Assembly: GCA_024500155.1 (NCBI GenBank)
Contig: CM044872.1
Location: forward strand, 54,503,460-54,567,459
Length of the DNA stretch: 64,000 nt
Source of the DNA: Chenopodium formosanum
Taxonomy: Eukaryota; Streptophyta; Magnoliopsida; Caryophyllales; Amaranthaceae
Reading direction: 5' to 3'
How positions within the stretch are numbered: position 1 is the first letter of the stretch; every line of letters starts with the position of its first letter. The notes below the pieces were generated by a model. It did no database searches and was not told where the DNA came from. It saw only the letters and a program-made list of their open reading frames with translations. Below, in pieces: positions 12,236 through 24,071 of this stretch. Both the position numbers and the translations under genes were made by a program.

Positions 12236-12378
12236 AGTATTATCTTTACTGATTTTATTTATGCATCATTATGTATAGATAATCATGCTTACCATATTTT
12301 GTTAGAATATTCTAGATAACATATATGGTAAGCATGATCATCTATACATACTACATAAAATAGTAAAGATAATATTCT
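12236..12378. mobile_element. Foldback element with about 60-bp arms
   Basis: The left arm reads AGTATTATCTTTACT...ATGCTTACCATAT and the right arm is its near-perfect inverse (ATATGGTAAGCATGATCATC...AGTAAAGATAATATTCT). The loop is only about 20 bp, so the transcript would form a long hairpin. No clear target duplication. It lies just outside the conserved copy B promoter. Confidence 0.7.
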
Positions 12379-13323
12379 ATCAATGACCTTTTCCTAGCCT
12401 TTTGATATATGAGTATTCTTTAATCACACAGTTTTAAAAAAATCAGGTGTATAATAATTATTGTACATCTATTATAAAGATAGCCTAAAGTGATCAAAAG
12501 TTATCCCTAAAATGAATAAAAGTTACCCCAATATGCATAAAAGTAATCCAATACAAATAAAAATTATCTACGCTTTATTAGTAAAGAATCACATTTTAAA
12601 TGACTAAAAATCAATTATTAGTGATTGAATGTAATTAAATTAACTTTACAAAACCTTTCTTGTTGTCTATTTATATAAAAATTGCATTATGTTTAAAGTT
12701 ACCCAAAAAAAAGGCAAAAAATTACCCTAAAATTAGCTAAAAGTTATCCTTAATGCTCGATGTACACTAATATTAATGTAAACCGGGTGTATACAAAAGT
12801 TTTTTATAAGTATATAGAGTTTCTATGCTACTAAACTACATCCTCCCCTTGTTGATAAATGTTTATGAACAATTACGGGAAGTTGAAGGAAGTGTTGCAA
12901 TTTAATCATGTCGTTGGACTAATATATACAGATTATATATAAGCTCCGTCTAGGCCAAACAACATGCTATTCCATTACTAGTAGAACAAATTCCTATCAG
13001 ACAATCCGCATCATGGGACATGATAATCGTTTTGCTTTCAAGAACAAAGCTCCTTTCAAACTAATAAGTATAATTTTTCCATTTTTATTCTCAATCCATG
13101 GAAAGAAAAATAATTTCAGATGACGTAAATCTGATAGAAGCAGTTTTGTTTAAAATTTTGATACATGAGGGACGAATAATAGACACATGGAATGGTCACA
13201 TAGGATCGGAAAGAACAATTCAAAGATTAAATATTTCTATGGTTTACATGGAATAACGTAACAGTCTACAAATTCAAACTTTTTTCTTCAAGATTGAAGG
13301 AGAACTTTTGCATGATTTAACCA
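12379..13323. other. Intergenic region between WAK copies B and C; no gene seen
   Basis: Contains a degenerate tandem block around AAAAGTTA(T/C)CC at about 12497-12570 (unit about 21 bp) and scattered related motifs to 12755. GTGTATA near 12448 and GGGTGTATAC near 12786 may mark the ends of an old element. Nothing protein-coding is visible before the copy C stop codon at 13324. Confidence 0.5.
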
Positions 13324-14005
13324 TTAACGAGGGTGGTTCAAATCAGTAATCATATTTATATCTATTGAATTCAGTCCAGAGAACTCTCCAGTACTTGGAT
13401 TACCACTATAACCATTTGAAGGCACAGGGTAAAGATCATGTTGGCCAGTTAAGCCGGTTGTCTCCTCGTGATTTTGCTCGGCCCAAGGATGCCTGTTCTG
13501 CTTTTTTAAACCCTCTAGTTCAAGAGCCACTTCTTTCATGGTATATCTTCACCCTTGACATTAAGGCAATTTTTAACGAGTTTTGCTAGTGTAACTAGCT
13601 GCACTTCACTAGCTTCCCTCACCAACTGAGGATCAAGGATTTCCATTAAACGATCTTCCTTCAATGATAGGACAAAGTATGTAGCCAAATTTCTTTCTTC
13701 TTGTTTCCTTTCGAAGGAAAGGGGTTTCTCTTTGGTCAAGAGCTCCGCAAGAACAACACCAAAGCTATAAACATCACTTTTCTCCGTTAATTGACTTGTA
13801 TGGAAGTACTCTGGATCCAAATATCCCATTGTCCCCTGAACTAATGTTGTCACCTGACTTTGATCAATTGGTATTAACCTTGAAGCACCAAAATCAGCTA
13901 TTTTTGCCGTATAACTTTCGTCTACTAGTATGTTGGTTGATTTAACATCTCTATGAAATATTGGTATTGAAGCGGCTGAATGAAGATATGCAAGCGCATC
14001 AGCAG

Positions 14006-14199
14006 CGGGAAATTCCCTGTTTCTCATGGTGAGAAACAAAATTTGTTTCTCATGATGGCATTTTCGTGAATAAATCAACAACTTTTTTAATATTGTGGGC
14101 TCCACAGTTGAATAAAGTTGAAAAAGTTGTTGATTTATTCACAAAAATGCCCCCATGAGAAACGAATTCGTTCCTCACGGTGAGAAACTGGGGCTTCCT
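14006..14199. mobile_element. Mutator-type MITE inside the kinase exon of copy C
   Basis: Insertion of about 194 bp bounded by direct repeats CATCAGCAG at 13997-14005 and 14200-14208 (the match extends to 10 bp). A 9-10 bp duplication is typical of Mutator elements. The ends are long imperfect inverted repeats containing GTTTCTCA(T/C)GGTGAGAAAC and GTGAATAAATCAACAACTTT, so most of the element folds into one hairpin. With its duplication it adds 203 nt and shifts the kinase frame. Confidence 0.85.
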
Positions 14200-14923
14200 C
14201 ATCAGCAGCCTCTGCAGCAAGTCAAATACAATTTGCCCAAGTAAGCTAAGATGTGATACCCTTACTCTTATGGATATGTTCAAAGAGAGTACCATTCGAG
14301 ATGAATTCATACACGAGCAAAGGTACCTCGGTCTCAAGACAACATCCTAAGAGTTTCACAACATTTCGATGGTTGATTTGTGTAAGGATGACTACTTCAT
14401 TGATAAACAATTCAACTTGGGATTCATCTGCAACTTTAGATTTTTTAATTGCAACTTCACGTCCATCCCTTAATATTCCCTTGTATACTGTACCATAACC
14501 ACCTTTACCTAAAATACGATCTTCACTATAATTATTTGTTGCAACTTCTAATTCGTCTGCAGAAAATATTTTGGACGACTCCATAGTTCCTCCGTTTTGA
14601 GAAAGTAGTTGTTTCATTAATAGTCCTCCATTTTGCTCAAAGAACTTCTCTCTCAATTGCATAAGCTTCTTTCTTCTGGTGCTAAAATAGATCCAACCCA
14701 CTAATATTAGAAAGAATACGACTCCAAAGCTCATACCTGCCAAAGCAATTTCAGCAAAACTTTTGTTAAATTCTCAATCTATCAACTATTACTAAAACAA
14801 AACATTGCTGACATCATTAATTAACCCTCAAACTATCCTACGAACTAAAAAATTTTCCCTCCAATTATATGATGTCATCTATTATTAATATTTTTTAATT
14901 TGAGAAAATTGTGACAAATGACC

Positions 14924-16794
14924 TTTTTTTTTATGCAAAGCCGGGGGCAAGAATGAGATTAAAACAAGTTCAAAAGTACATAAAGAGTTAGGGAGATCTA
15001 TCCTCCAATAATACATCCCGAATGTAGTCTGGTGGATCATCTAGAATTACAACCGAAGTGTCTTGATCTGAAAACTTCCTACAATACTTTGCTAAGCTGT
15101 CAGCTACTTTGTTAGAATTCCTGCCTTCATAATAAAGCTTTGCTGCTTGTAGCCTATCAAATCAGTCCCTACAGATGTTTAGAAGAATCAGGTTAGCATC
15201 CTTCACTACAAGTGGACCATGGATACTCTCCACCACCTACTTGGAATCTGAGTAGACTTCTAGAGCAGACCATCTTCTCTCAATGGCAATTTGCAGGCCA
15301 GTAGAGATGGCTAACAATTCACCCATGGTAGCAGACTTAATGCGGCATTTCATCTAGAAGCCCAGCACCTAAGAACCTGTATAGTCACGAAAAACACCAG
15401 CAACACCAACCCAATCTCCCATTGAGGAGAAAGAGGCATCACAGTTGAGCTTGAGATTGAGGGGAGAGGGAGGAGTCCAACTTGGCAGCAAGGGAGGGGT
15501 TGGATTGATTCCATAGACAACTTTAGTGAGGTGTGGAATTCCCAATCTAAAGCTTGGGTCTCTCTAAGAGATTTATCAATGGATTGGGTAGAGTGGTTGA
15601 AGATGCAATCATTTCTTTTGAGCCAAAGAGTCCAAATTATAAATGAAAATAAAGTCTGCCAAGGGAGTTGGATGTCAGCAGAAGGAGATGGATGAAAGGA
15701 GAGATTGGTGTAGAGCCAATCCTTAAGAGATTGAGAGAAAAAAGCAGGAGGTATATGGAGCAATTACCACACTCCTTTAGCTTGCACACAATCCCTAAGA
15801 ATATGAACGGTATTCTTTTGAGCATCTTAATAGTGAGCACAAGCACCTGAATTGGTAATCTTTCTCTTGAATAGAGTTACTCTATGGGGTAATCTATCCA
15901 AGAAACAAAGCCAAACAAAAAATTTAATTTTTGGGGCTCATTTAAGCTTCCAAACCCAGCCCAAATTGAATTTTTCCAAAAACTCATTTTTAAATAGATT
16001 GACAGCCTTTTTTAAATCAAATTTACCCTTTGAGGTAAGAGTAGAAAAAATGAAGTCATCGGATGATTGACCTGTATTTGGGATAGGAACACTCAGACAC
16101 ACAATAGCAATCTGAAGAACAAAAGAAAGATTAGAAAAATCCCATTAAAAGTTTGAAATACATTCATCAAGCATGCTATCCTCTTCCCCTCTCTGTAAAG
16201 GCCCCTGAATGAGACTTCTAAGAGACCCTGCCCCCGACCAGTTATTAGACCAGACAAGGATATCCATGCCATCCCAAACACCCCACTGGATACAAGACTT
16301 AAAGATGTCCCAAACCTTACCCATGCTTCTCAAAAGGTGAGAGCCAGCTGAAAAGGATCAAAAAAGATTGTTTGGTTTGGAATATATTTATCTTTTAAGA
16401 CTTGGACAGCAAGGTTATTTTCTTGGTTTAGCAATCTCCACCAGAGTTTCAACATGTGAGCTTTATTCAAGGACTTAAACTACCTAATGCCCAAACCACC
16501 TTCCTCTCTTGGAGTAGTAATTCTATCCCAACCCACCGGGTGCAAGCCTTTGGTATTATCTCTCTTACCCCAAAGAAACTTAGTCAAGAAGTTGTTAAGG
16601 TGGTTTAAGACAGACATAGGCAAGAGCATACATTGCATATAGTAATTTGGAAGGGTATTCAAAATAGCAGAAACCAAGCATAATCTACCTGCCTTAGAGA
16701 GCATAGAGGAGTTTCAGCAATCAAGTTTTTTGATTTTTTTTTCTGAAATGAATTTCACTTTATATCTGGAGGGTCTGCTATTTGAGATGGGGAA
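14924..16794 (-). mobile_element. L1-type LINE, 3' half (RNase H region and A-tail)
   Basis: The T-run at 14924-14932 is the A-tail of a minus-strand LINE. Reading leftward from 16794, frames encode the end of the reverse transcriptase region (KAGRLCLVSAILNTLPNYYM and FLTKFLWGKRD), a zinc-binding reverse-transcriptase segment near 15600-15760 (LFSFIIWTLWLKRNDCIFN) and an RNase H start (LNCDASFSSMGDWVG) near 15430. Several stops and frameshifts show it is dead. It continues at 19199 on the other side of the solo LTR. Confidence 0.85.
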
Positions 16795-19198
16795 TGTAAT
16801 ACCCCCGTATTTTTATACGTATTTTCCTAAGTAATTAATTAATTATTATTTTCAAAAAAGGGTATTTTAGTAATTTAACTTACTATTTAAATCTTGGAGC
16901 CAAAACGATATTTGAATTTTGGCGCCAAAAGTATTTTAAAAATAAATTTTTATTTTTGGATAAGATTTATTATCCATTATCCATTTTTAAAAATCGGATT
17001 ATTTATATATTTTTGATATTTTAATTAACACAAAAGCTATATTTTATTATTATTTTAATAAGTCCGAAAATCCCAACTATTTGGCTAATAAATTTTGGGT
17101 TTTCCTATGTGAAAATCTGATTTTTATTAGTTAAATTATTTGGTGAATATTTGATATTTTATTATTTATTATAATAAATATTATTTACACAATTATTTTA
17201 ATTCCTTAAAACTAGCAAAATAATTTCCTAAAGTACTAAATAGGAGGGCCGAAAATATGAGCTTGGGAAAGCTCAAAAATTTTGTCCATCCCACGTAGAT
17301 TTTGGGAAAAATATTTTGGTAATTTGTATTTTTAATTATCTCCTTAAAATCTCCTATTTTCCTTAAATCTAATTCTCCATCTTTTTAATATCCAATCATT
17401 ATATTTTTTGCCATTCAGTCTTCTTAATTATTCCCCAAGTAATTCCAATTTCCTTAATATTTTTCATGACAAACATACCTTCCATATTCAATTATACACA
17501 ATCTCTTCAATATCAAAACTTTCCTTAAATCTTTACTCACTTCTCCAAGTAATCCCTTAAACCCTAGTTACCATAATTCTTCCTACATTTTCCTACCATA
17601 ATTCATGATCATACTAGCCTATAAATACCCCTTCAATTCATGATCAAACCTCACACTAATTCTCTTCTTTTCTTCTCCTCTTTTTACACAAATCATCCCG
17701 TTTATCTTTAAAGCCAATTTTCAGGCACTTCTGGTCAGTTTTTAGGGTATTGCTGTTTCACAGAAGATTGTTCCTCTCAAAAAATCCTTGAGGTTAGGCT
17801 CAAGAATCACCTGATTCGGAGTTATATCAAAGGAGTTATAGCATCTGCAAGTTATGCCTATTCTTTCCAACGAAAATCCAATTCTTCTCTTTTCCTTGGT
17901 TTCTTATCTTTTCTTCTTCTCTTCTCTTATTCAATTATTATTATTATTATTATTATTATGGGGGATTTATAAAAATTATTATGAGTAGTTTTAATTATAT
18001 AAAATCAGATTTTTTATGATGTTTATATTGTTTTAATTTAAAAGGTTCATGTACATATAGTTGGGGGGTTTTGAATTTCATTGTTGTGATTATTTGTTAA
18101 CCTTATATTTATTTGTAGGGTGTGTTCGATCAAGATTCTTGAGAGTTCTTTTGAGGTGTTTTTGGCTAAGCAAGGATCAAGGTACGTTAGGTGGTTAGAT
18201 ACCTTGAAGAAAAAAAAATTGATTTGAATGAGCATGTTTGAATGATTTTATGGTGATTGAATTAAATTGACTTGAATTATGGTTTATGAAATAAAAATAT
18301 GTTTAAAAGATTGGTTTTAATAATTAAATTGGAGTATTGATTTTTATAACATGTTTTGATTAATTAATTTATTATTCATGTTTAAAAAGGATTGGTTTTG
18401 AAAGCTTGTTGGATTTATAAAAAAAAAAAAGAGTTTGAATTATTATTATTGAAGGTTGGAATTATTGGATTTAAAGAGGATTTATTTAATCATTGAATTA
18501 AATTTATTATTTATGCTTTATAAGCATGCTAGTAATCCCACTATGCGAATTTGGTATATTGATAAGGCCTTGGACTTTGTATGACCAGGTCTTTCCTCAA
18601 GAATAGCCTTGTAAAATAAGGAGACTAGCTTGGGGGGTGTGCACACTTAGGAGAGGAATTGGTTAAATTGGTTTTAAAATAATTGGAATTGGTTTTATTG
18701 ATTATTGGGATTTGAATATTGAGAATTGGTTTTGAATCATGAGTTTGGAATTACTGGATTAATTATTGGAATTGATTTCAAAAGCATGTTTGCAAATAAA
18801 TTGAGTTTAATTATCTTGCACTTACCGTACTTAGCATATTTTGCTAACCCGTACTTCTTATTTGTTTTGGTTCGCCCTGTTTACCGTAATGGTAAGCAGT
18901 GTTGCTTATTTTTAGGTTGAAATCCATAATTGATGCATTGGAGTCCCGGGATTGGTTTCACTAAGTTAGGAATCTTGGTCTTTGTTCTATTTTTGAGTAC
19001 TTATAACATTGGTTTCTATTTATAGTTATTATTAATAAAGAAGAGTTTTGAAGTTTCCGCTGCAAAGTATTGGTTTATTTAGTGAGTTTGAGTAGCCTTA
19101 CGTAATCACGCGGCGGTAATATGCCTAAGTCTATCTTTACAGTATAATTATACGTATTATACTAGTATTTCTGTAGAGGGAGATTTTGGGGTGTTACA
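16795..19198. mobile_element. Solo LTR, 2404 bp, inserted in the LINE
   Basis: It starts TGTAATACCCCC and ends GGGGTGTTACA, an 11-bp inverted end pair with TG/CA termini. The 5-bp duplication GGGAA is exact (16790-16794 and 19199-19203). A TATA box (TATAAATA at 17620-17627) fits an LTR promoter on the plus strand. No internal coding sequence is present, so recombination between LTRs probably removed it. The large LTR and end sequence suggest a gypsy chromovirus (Tekay-like); that class is inference. Confidence 0.88.
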
Positions 19199-20290
19199 GG
19201 GAAGCCTAAATAAGGGCTCAGATCCTCAGTTTCCTTAAACCCATGGCCTCACAAAAAAGAGCTCTATCTCCCATAAAGGTGTTCCTAGAGAACATGACTC
19301 TACTTTAACTAACACTAATGGTTTGCCTAGAAAAGGAACAAAAAGTGTCAAGAGTTTCTTTCAAGGAGAGGATATTTTCAATGACAGTTTCCCCAAACAG
19401 AAGGATGTCATCTGCAAAGTGGGGGTGAGAGATATTGACTTGTTTCCTACCCATACAAAAAGGGCTCCAAATCTTTCTCTCCACCTCACTCTGAATGAGC
19501 TGAGACAAAATCTCTATACAGATAATGAAAAGGTAGGGGGAAAGGGGATCTCCCTGCCTGATGCCTAGCTCTAGAGTGAGAGAATTCATCAGTAGGAATA
19601 CCATTCACCAGGACAGAAGAGGAAACAGTAGAGACACAGGACATAATGAGCTCAATAGAAGGATCATCTAAACCAAAGGAAACTAAGACATTTCTCAAGA
19701 AAGCCCACTCAATTTTGTCATAAGCCTTTTCAAGATCCAATTTAAGGATAAACCAACCCTTCTTACCCTTCCTTTTCTTCATAGAATGAAGAATCTCATT
19801 AACCACAATCACATTTGTTTCTGTACCTCTCCCCGGAAGAAAGCTATTTTGGGCAGGAGAGATCCTAGAAGTGAGGAAGCCTCTGAGTCTATTAGCTAAG
19901 ATCTTATTAACCATTTTATACACAGTATTACAAAGACTTATAGGTCTAAACTGGGTGATGGAAGAAGGATCAACAACTTTGGGAATGATGGCTATCAAAG
20001 TCTTATTTATATTCTTAGGAACAGCTCTATTCACAAAAATATTTTGGATAAAAGGGATTAGGTCAGGACTGACAGTTTTCCAGAATTTTTTGTAGAAAAA
20101 AGGATGATACTCATCAGGCTTTGGGGCTTTAAAGGAGCCCATCTTAGAGATAACCCCCCAAATCTCATGGGAGTCAAGTAGATGAGTGATAGAAATCCTA
20201 GATCTAGCATCCAAAATAGGAAGAGGGAAAGCATCAGAATGAGGAATGCACACGAAAAGGAGCTCTGGCGTTGACCACCACGCAAGCTCA
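19199..20290 (-). mobile_element. L1-type LINE, 5'-truncated part with reverse transcriptase
   Basis: Minus-strand frames at 20275-19486 and 19604-19305 encode reverse transcriptase: SFKAPKPDEYHPFFYKKFW, FRPISLCNTVYKMVNKILAN, SFLPGRGTE, LKLDLEKAYDKIEW, GIRQGDPLSPYLF and the catalytic FADD box in HFADDILLFGE. A frameshift near 19575 separates the two frames. The endonuclease domain is absent, so the copy is 5'-truncated near 20290. It joins the 3' half at 16794 once the solo LTR is removed. Confidence 0.9.
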
Positions 20291-20317
20291 CCCAAGTACC
20301 CCATACAAACAAAATGC

Positions 20318-20413
20318 AACTTAAAAGGTCCTTTTTCACAAGTTTTCACTTAAAAGGTCATTTTTCAAAAAGTCAACCACTTAAAAGGTCATTTTTCACA
20401 ATTTTCTCTTTGA
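20318..20413. repeat. Short direct repeats ACTTAAAAGGTC
   Basis: Three copies of CTTAAAAGGTC followed by A/C and a T-run occur at about 20310, 20349 and 20380. The last one ends in TTTTTCACAATTTTCTCTTTGA, inverse of 14901-14923. The pair may be the ends of an older element that received the LINE; the flanks TTTTTAATT and TTTTTAGTT could be a 9-bp duplication with one mismatch. Confidence 0.45.
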
Positions 20414-20675
20414 ATTTTTAGTTTTGACTCCAATGCATAAGTTGTGTATATATAATTCAATTAATCAAGTTTCTCTCTTAAATTTATAGTTTTACGTATT
20501 CAACCTATTTTCCACACTTTCACAAACCAAACAAAGGAACATGAGAAATAATGAAAATTTTATAGTATTCGTTTGAAATATGACTACCACAATATTTTAA
20601 TGATTATGAAGTTCATAATTGATATAAAATAGTGCTATCAACAATTCTTTTTTATATATCAAATTAATTTCATTT

Positions 20676-21065
20676 AGGACATTTTGTGAAAAACTACCTT
20701 ATAGCACTTTTTTTTTGCAAGAAACTACTTAATAAAAAAAATGTTGTGACAAATTACCTTATAAAAGGGTAAATGTTATAAGAGACTACCATTGGGTCGG
20801 AAAGCCACTGTTGACTTTCATTTTACGGCGTTGACCACCTCACGTGCCAATCACGTGACTTTTAATTCACCATTTTCCTCATTTTTTCATAATTGGCACG
20901 TGTCGTGGTTAACGCCGAAAAATAAAAGTCAATGATGACTTTTTGACCAAGCGTAGTCTCTTACAAAATTTACCCTTTTATAAGGTAGTTTCTTACAACA
21001 TTTTGTTAATTAGGTAGTTTCTCGCAAAAAAATGTGCTTTATTAGGTAGTTTTTCACAAAATGTC
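20676..21065. mobile_element. Foldback MITE, about 390 bp, probably Mutator-type
   Basis: Ends GACATTTTGTGAAAAACTACC and its exact inverse (GGTAGTTTTTCACAAAATGTC). Inverted similarity continues for over 100 bp (GTAGTTTCTTACAACATTTT-type blocks). Flanks ATTTCATTT and ATTTCATGT suggest a 9-bp duplication with one mismatch. It lies between the LINE and exon 2 of copy C. Confidence 0.7.
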
Positions 21066-21711
21066 ATTTCATGTATGTAATTTTTATTCTTATTTTATTG
21101 TTTCTCGAAAAGTATGTATTTTATGTTGGATTAAAATTTTCAAAAATTATATTTGCATTGTAGATATTAGAAGACTAATTCTTTCCATATTATAATGCAA
21201 AAAAATGAACCGATTATATTTTTTATTATTAAAATTATATGGTAGTTATATGTCAAACGACCATTGTAAAACATCAGGGAAATAATGAAAAAATCATTTT
21301 TCATGAAAACATTTTACATCAAACAAAACTAGGCATAAATGACAACAGTAATAATGACTAAAATTAAGGCAACTATCTTAATACTTTGAAGCACTAATAG
21401 TATAACTTCAACAATTACCTAAACTGAACTTTGTCACGAATTGTGAATGATCTAATGTACAACCAGTGCCACTCTTAAGACCATTACCCTTGTGTCCTTT
21501 CAGACAAGAGCATTTGTAGCCGCCAAGGGTATTAGAGCAGATTTGAGAGCAAGGATTGCTTGGACATGTGCACTCATTAATATCTGCCAAAACAAATTTA
21601 GGACGAAAATCATAATGGACAATCAATCATACATCCATTAATATTCTAATATTCTCTTACTTTGAATATGTTACCAGATGAAATATATAATGAAAGACGA
21701 TTAAAATTATA

Positions 21712-21797
21712 GTCTCCGTTTCATATTATTTGCAATGATTACACATTTTTTACTCACAGTTTATGTCAAATTATTGCAAATAATATGAAACTGAGGT
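21712..21797. mobile_element. Very short foldback MITE in copy C intron 1
   Basis: The arms CTCCGTTTCATATTATTTGC and GCAAATAATATGAAACTGAG are inverted copies around about 45 bp. The CTCC end is Stowaway-like. Confidence 0.6.
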
Positions 21798-22396
21798 AAT
21801 ATTATGTTAAATGCACAATATAATTAACTATCTACAGGGAATCTATACCAATAGTATATACTAAAGTAATCATCCGAATTATTTCAAAAGTACATGTGTT
21901 GCGTCTACAACAAAAAAATTTCCACCAAAAACATTTTTTTGTTTAATTCTTTCCCTTAAAATATTATAAGTTAATTTATTTATTTTTAAAAAAAGAATCT
22001 ACAGCGTAAATAACCCAAAAAAAATAGAAATAACAACTTTAAATAGATAATATATTTTTTGCTTTGCTTTATAAATTAAAAAGAAAATTGAGATAATTGA
22101 TTAAAAAAATTAAAAATAACAAACAGCGTAGAATAATACAAGTAATAAATTATTGATTTTTTACTCTTTAAATTTCTAAATCAATTCAACTAAAATTAAT
22201 TGTTGCAAATAGAAAATCACCAAACTAAAAAAGCGTTAATTATATATTAAGATTAGAAAATCTTCTATATGCCCTTGAATCTTCATTGTTTATCTATAAA
22301 ATGAATTGTTCATTTTCTACTAAAAAAAAAAGTGATTCTTACCTCGATTTTAAATTCATAATTTGTCATCAAACTACAAAAAATATAGATACTCTA

Positions 22397-22686
22397 TGTT
22401 AGAGGACCAACTCAACCAAAAGCTTAAACTGATGGTTGAGGCCCAGGAATATGTTTTATACTCTATCACTCCCCCTCACATGAAAGGCCATTTGGGCTTG
22501 AAATGTAGATGCAACATAGGCCCACCCATACCTGGTGCGAATTAATTCCACTTTGAAGGAGGGGTGGATGAGATTTGAACCCGTGACCTTTGTGTCACGC
22601 TGGCTCTGATACCATGTTAGTGGACCAACTCAACCAAAAGGTTAAACTGATGGTTGAGGCCCAGAAATATGTTTTATACTCTATCA
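22397..22686 (-). mobile_element. SMART-type mini LTR retrotransposon, 290 bp, intact structure
   Basis: Two 72-bp LTRs (22397-22468 and 22615-22686) differ at only a few positions. On the minus strand each reads TGATAGAG...CTAACA. A primer-binding site TGGTATCAGAGCCA (22614-22601), complementary to initiator tRNA-Met, directly follows the 5' LTR, and a polypurine tract AGGGGGAG precedes the 3' LTR. Exact 5-bp duplication CTCTA on both sides. No coding capacity. This matches the known SMART/TRIM class, found in many plants. It sits in intron 1 of copy C. Confidence 0.93.
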
Positions 22687-23850
22687 CTCTATATTAACAT
22701 GTCTCGTTTACAATAATTTGATAATGTAAAATGTATACAAAAACCTATAAACGAATACAAACTTATAGTAATATAATCTATAAAAATATATAATAATATT
22801 TATCAAGAAAGTAATACATCTAAAGAATACTCTATATTAACGGGTCTCATTTATAATAATTTGATAATGTTCAATGTAAAAAACGAAAACAGAATTATAG
22901 AAATATAATTTATAAAAATATATAATAATCTTTATTAAGAAAGTGATACATTTAAAGAACTGACCTGTATAACCAGGGCTAAGGTAAGGATTACCCTGAT
23001 AACCAGAAAGAAAGCTACAACGATATCCTAATCCGTTATCAAAGTCGGTGCAATTGCTATTTTGTTGGCAAGCACATGTAGCCGGATCCCCCTTGGCTTG
23101 ACTACAGGTCTGATTAACTCCAACAAACTAATCGAGCATGACCGGGATTTCATCCATCATCCTGCTTATGAACATAGGATCGGAAAGATTTGCTAGATTA
23201 AAGGTAAACTTATCCTGCTCCGCTAGGAAAGCGTGACCACAAGGATTGAAGTAGGACACATTTGTGTGATTGTCGAAGCTTCTTACTGATGTTTCAAAAT
23301 AATTCAACCCCTTCGGAATGGATGTTTGGCAGCAACCAATCCCGGTACACGATCCATTAATCACTTGGTCTGGCCTAACGCACGCAGCCATACACCCACT
23401 TGTAAAGGGGGTCGAGGAATGAACCAAGGTGCCTCTAATAAAAGCTAAGTCATCGCAACCTACGACGATGAACTTGTTCGCTATGTCAGAAAACACGAGT
23501 GGAAAATTTTCAAGTTCTATGTATGCATAACTCAAGGATCTAGAGGAATTAACTATCTCCCCTCCTTTGTAGCATCTAGTTGACATATAGTTTCGAATTC
23601 GCATCTTCCCATTATCGAAAAGATCCAAGACCTCAAGGTTAGACATACCCAAGAAAGATTTTGGAGGGTCAAAGGAGGTGTTACAATTTATGTTGTACAT
23701 GTTACTAAGGGAACATGCTCCATCTAGCCCAAATACAAATGGGTATTGAATGGTTAAGTTTCCGCATTTAGTTGGGCAGCCGGATTTCGCAATAGGGGTG
23801 GCGGCAAATGTGATCATAGCCAAACTCAACCAAAGCCATGAGAAGAGAAG

Positions 23851-24071
23851 AAAGAGAGATCATATATCGAACATGCTTAGTTTTTTTGGCTAGCTAGTAG
23901 AAGAAAGGTGATGAGTCGTTTTACATACCCTAATTCACATTATATATATACGGCTTATGGACGACAAATCAAAGTTAACCACAAGAGGGAAAACGATAGC
24001 ACAATGGAATAATGAACTGCCTGAGATAGAACTTTGGAAGCTTGGGATGATGATTGAGATTGAAGTTGACC
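23851..24071 (-). promoter_or_regulatory. WAK copy C promoter remnant
   Basis: TATATATATA at 23940-23950 lies about 90 bp upstream of the first ATG. A W-box in GTTGACCTC (24066-24071) matches the GTTGACCTC of copies A and B. The AGCTTAATTAAGCT palindrome is not seen here. Confidence 0.4.

Larger units (their letters stand above)
14737..21418 (-). other. Copy C intron 2 swollen by nested transposons
   Basis: Bounded by donor GTAATT at 21418 and acceptor GGCAG before 14736. From outside in: an inverted repeat pair (TGAGAAAATTGTGACAAATG at 14901 and its inverse at 20387-20413), a LINE fragment, and a solo LTR inside the LINE. A foldback element at 20676-21065 lies beside them. The equivalent intron in copy B is 462 bp. 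Confidence 0.7.
13324..23850 (-). pseudogene. WAK-like receptor kinase, copy C (decayed)
   Basis: The three-exon WAK layout is preserved: exon 1 about 23850-22965, exon 2 21583-21419, exon 3 14736-13324, with correct phase-1 junctions. Exon 1 has the pectin-binding motif (KSGCPTKCGNLTIQYPF), exon 2 an EGF module (INECTCPSNPCSQIC), exon 3 the transmembrane helix and kinase (LGKGGYGTVYKG, VAIKKS, HRDVKSTN, DFG, GYLDPEY). Lesions: the upstream ATG at 23862 is out of frame with the signal peptide; the Trp of LDWFVG is a TAG (about 23131); two EGF cysteines are changed to Phe and Tyr; in the kinase, Trp of TSWLT is TAG and a later codon is TGA (about 14228-14254); a 194-bp MITE splits the AADAL segment; 4 nt are missing near 13545, shifting the last part. 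Intron 2 is 6.7 kb because of nested transposons. It cannot encode a receptor. Confidence 0.92.

Noticed and set aside
15668..16070. Plus-strand frames across the LINE
   Set aside because: Antisense to LINE reverse transcriptase/RNase H regions.
22363..22545. 60-aa frame over the SMART element
   Set aside because: Spans an LTR and PBS; non-coding element.
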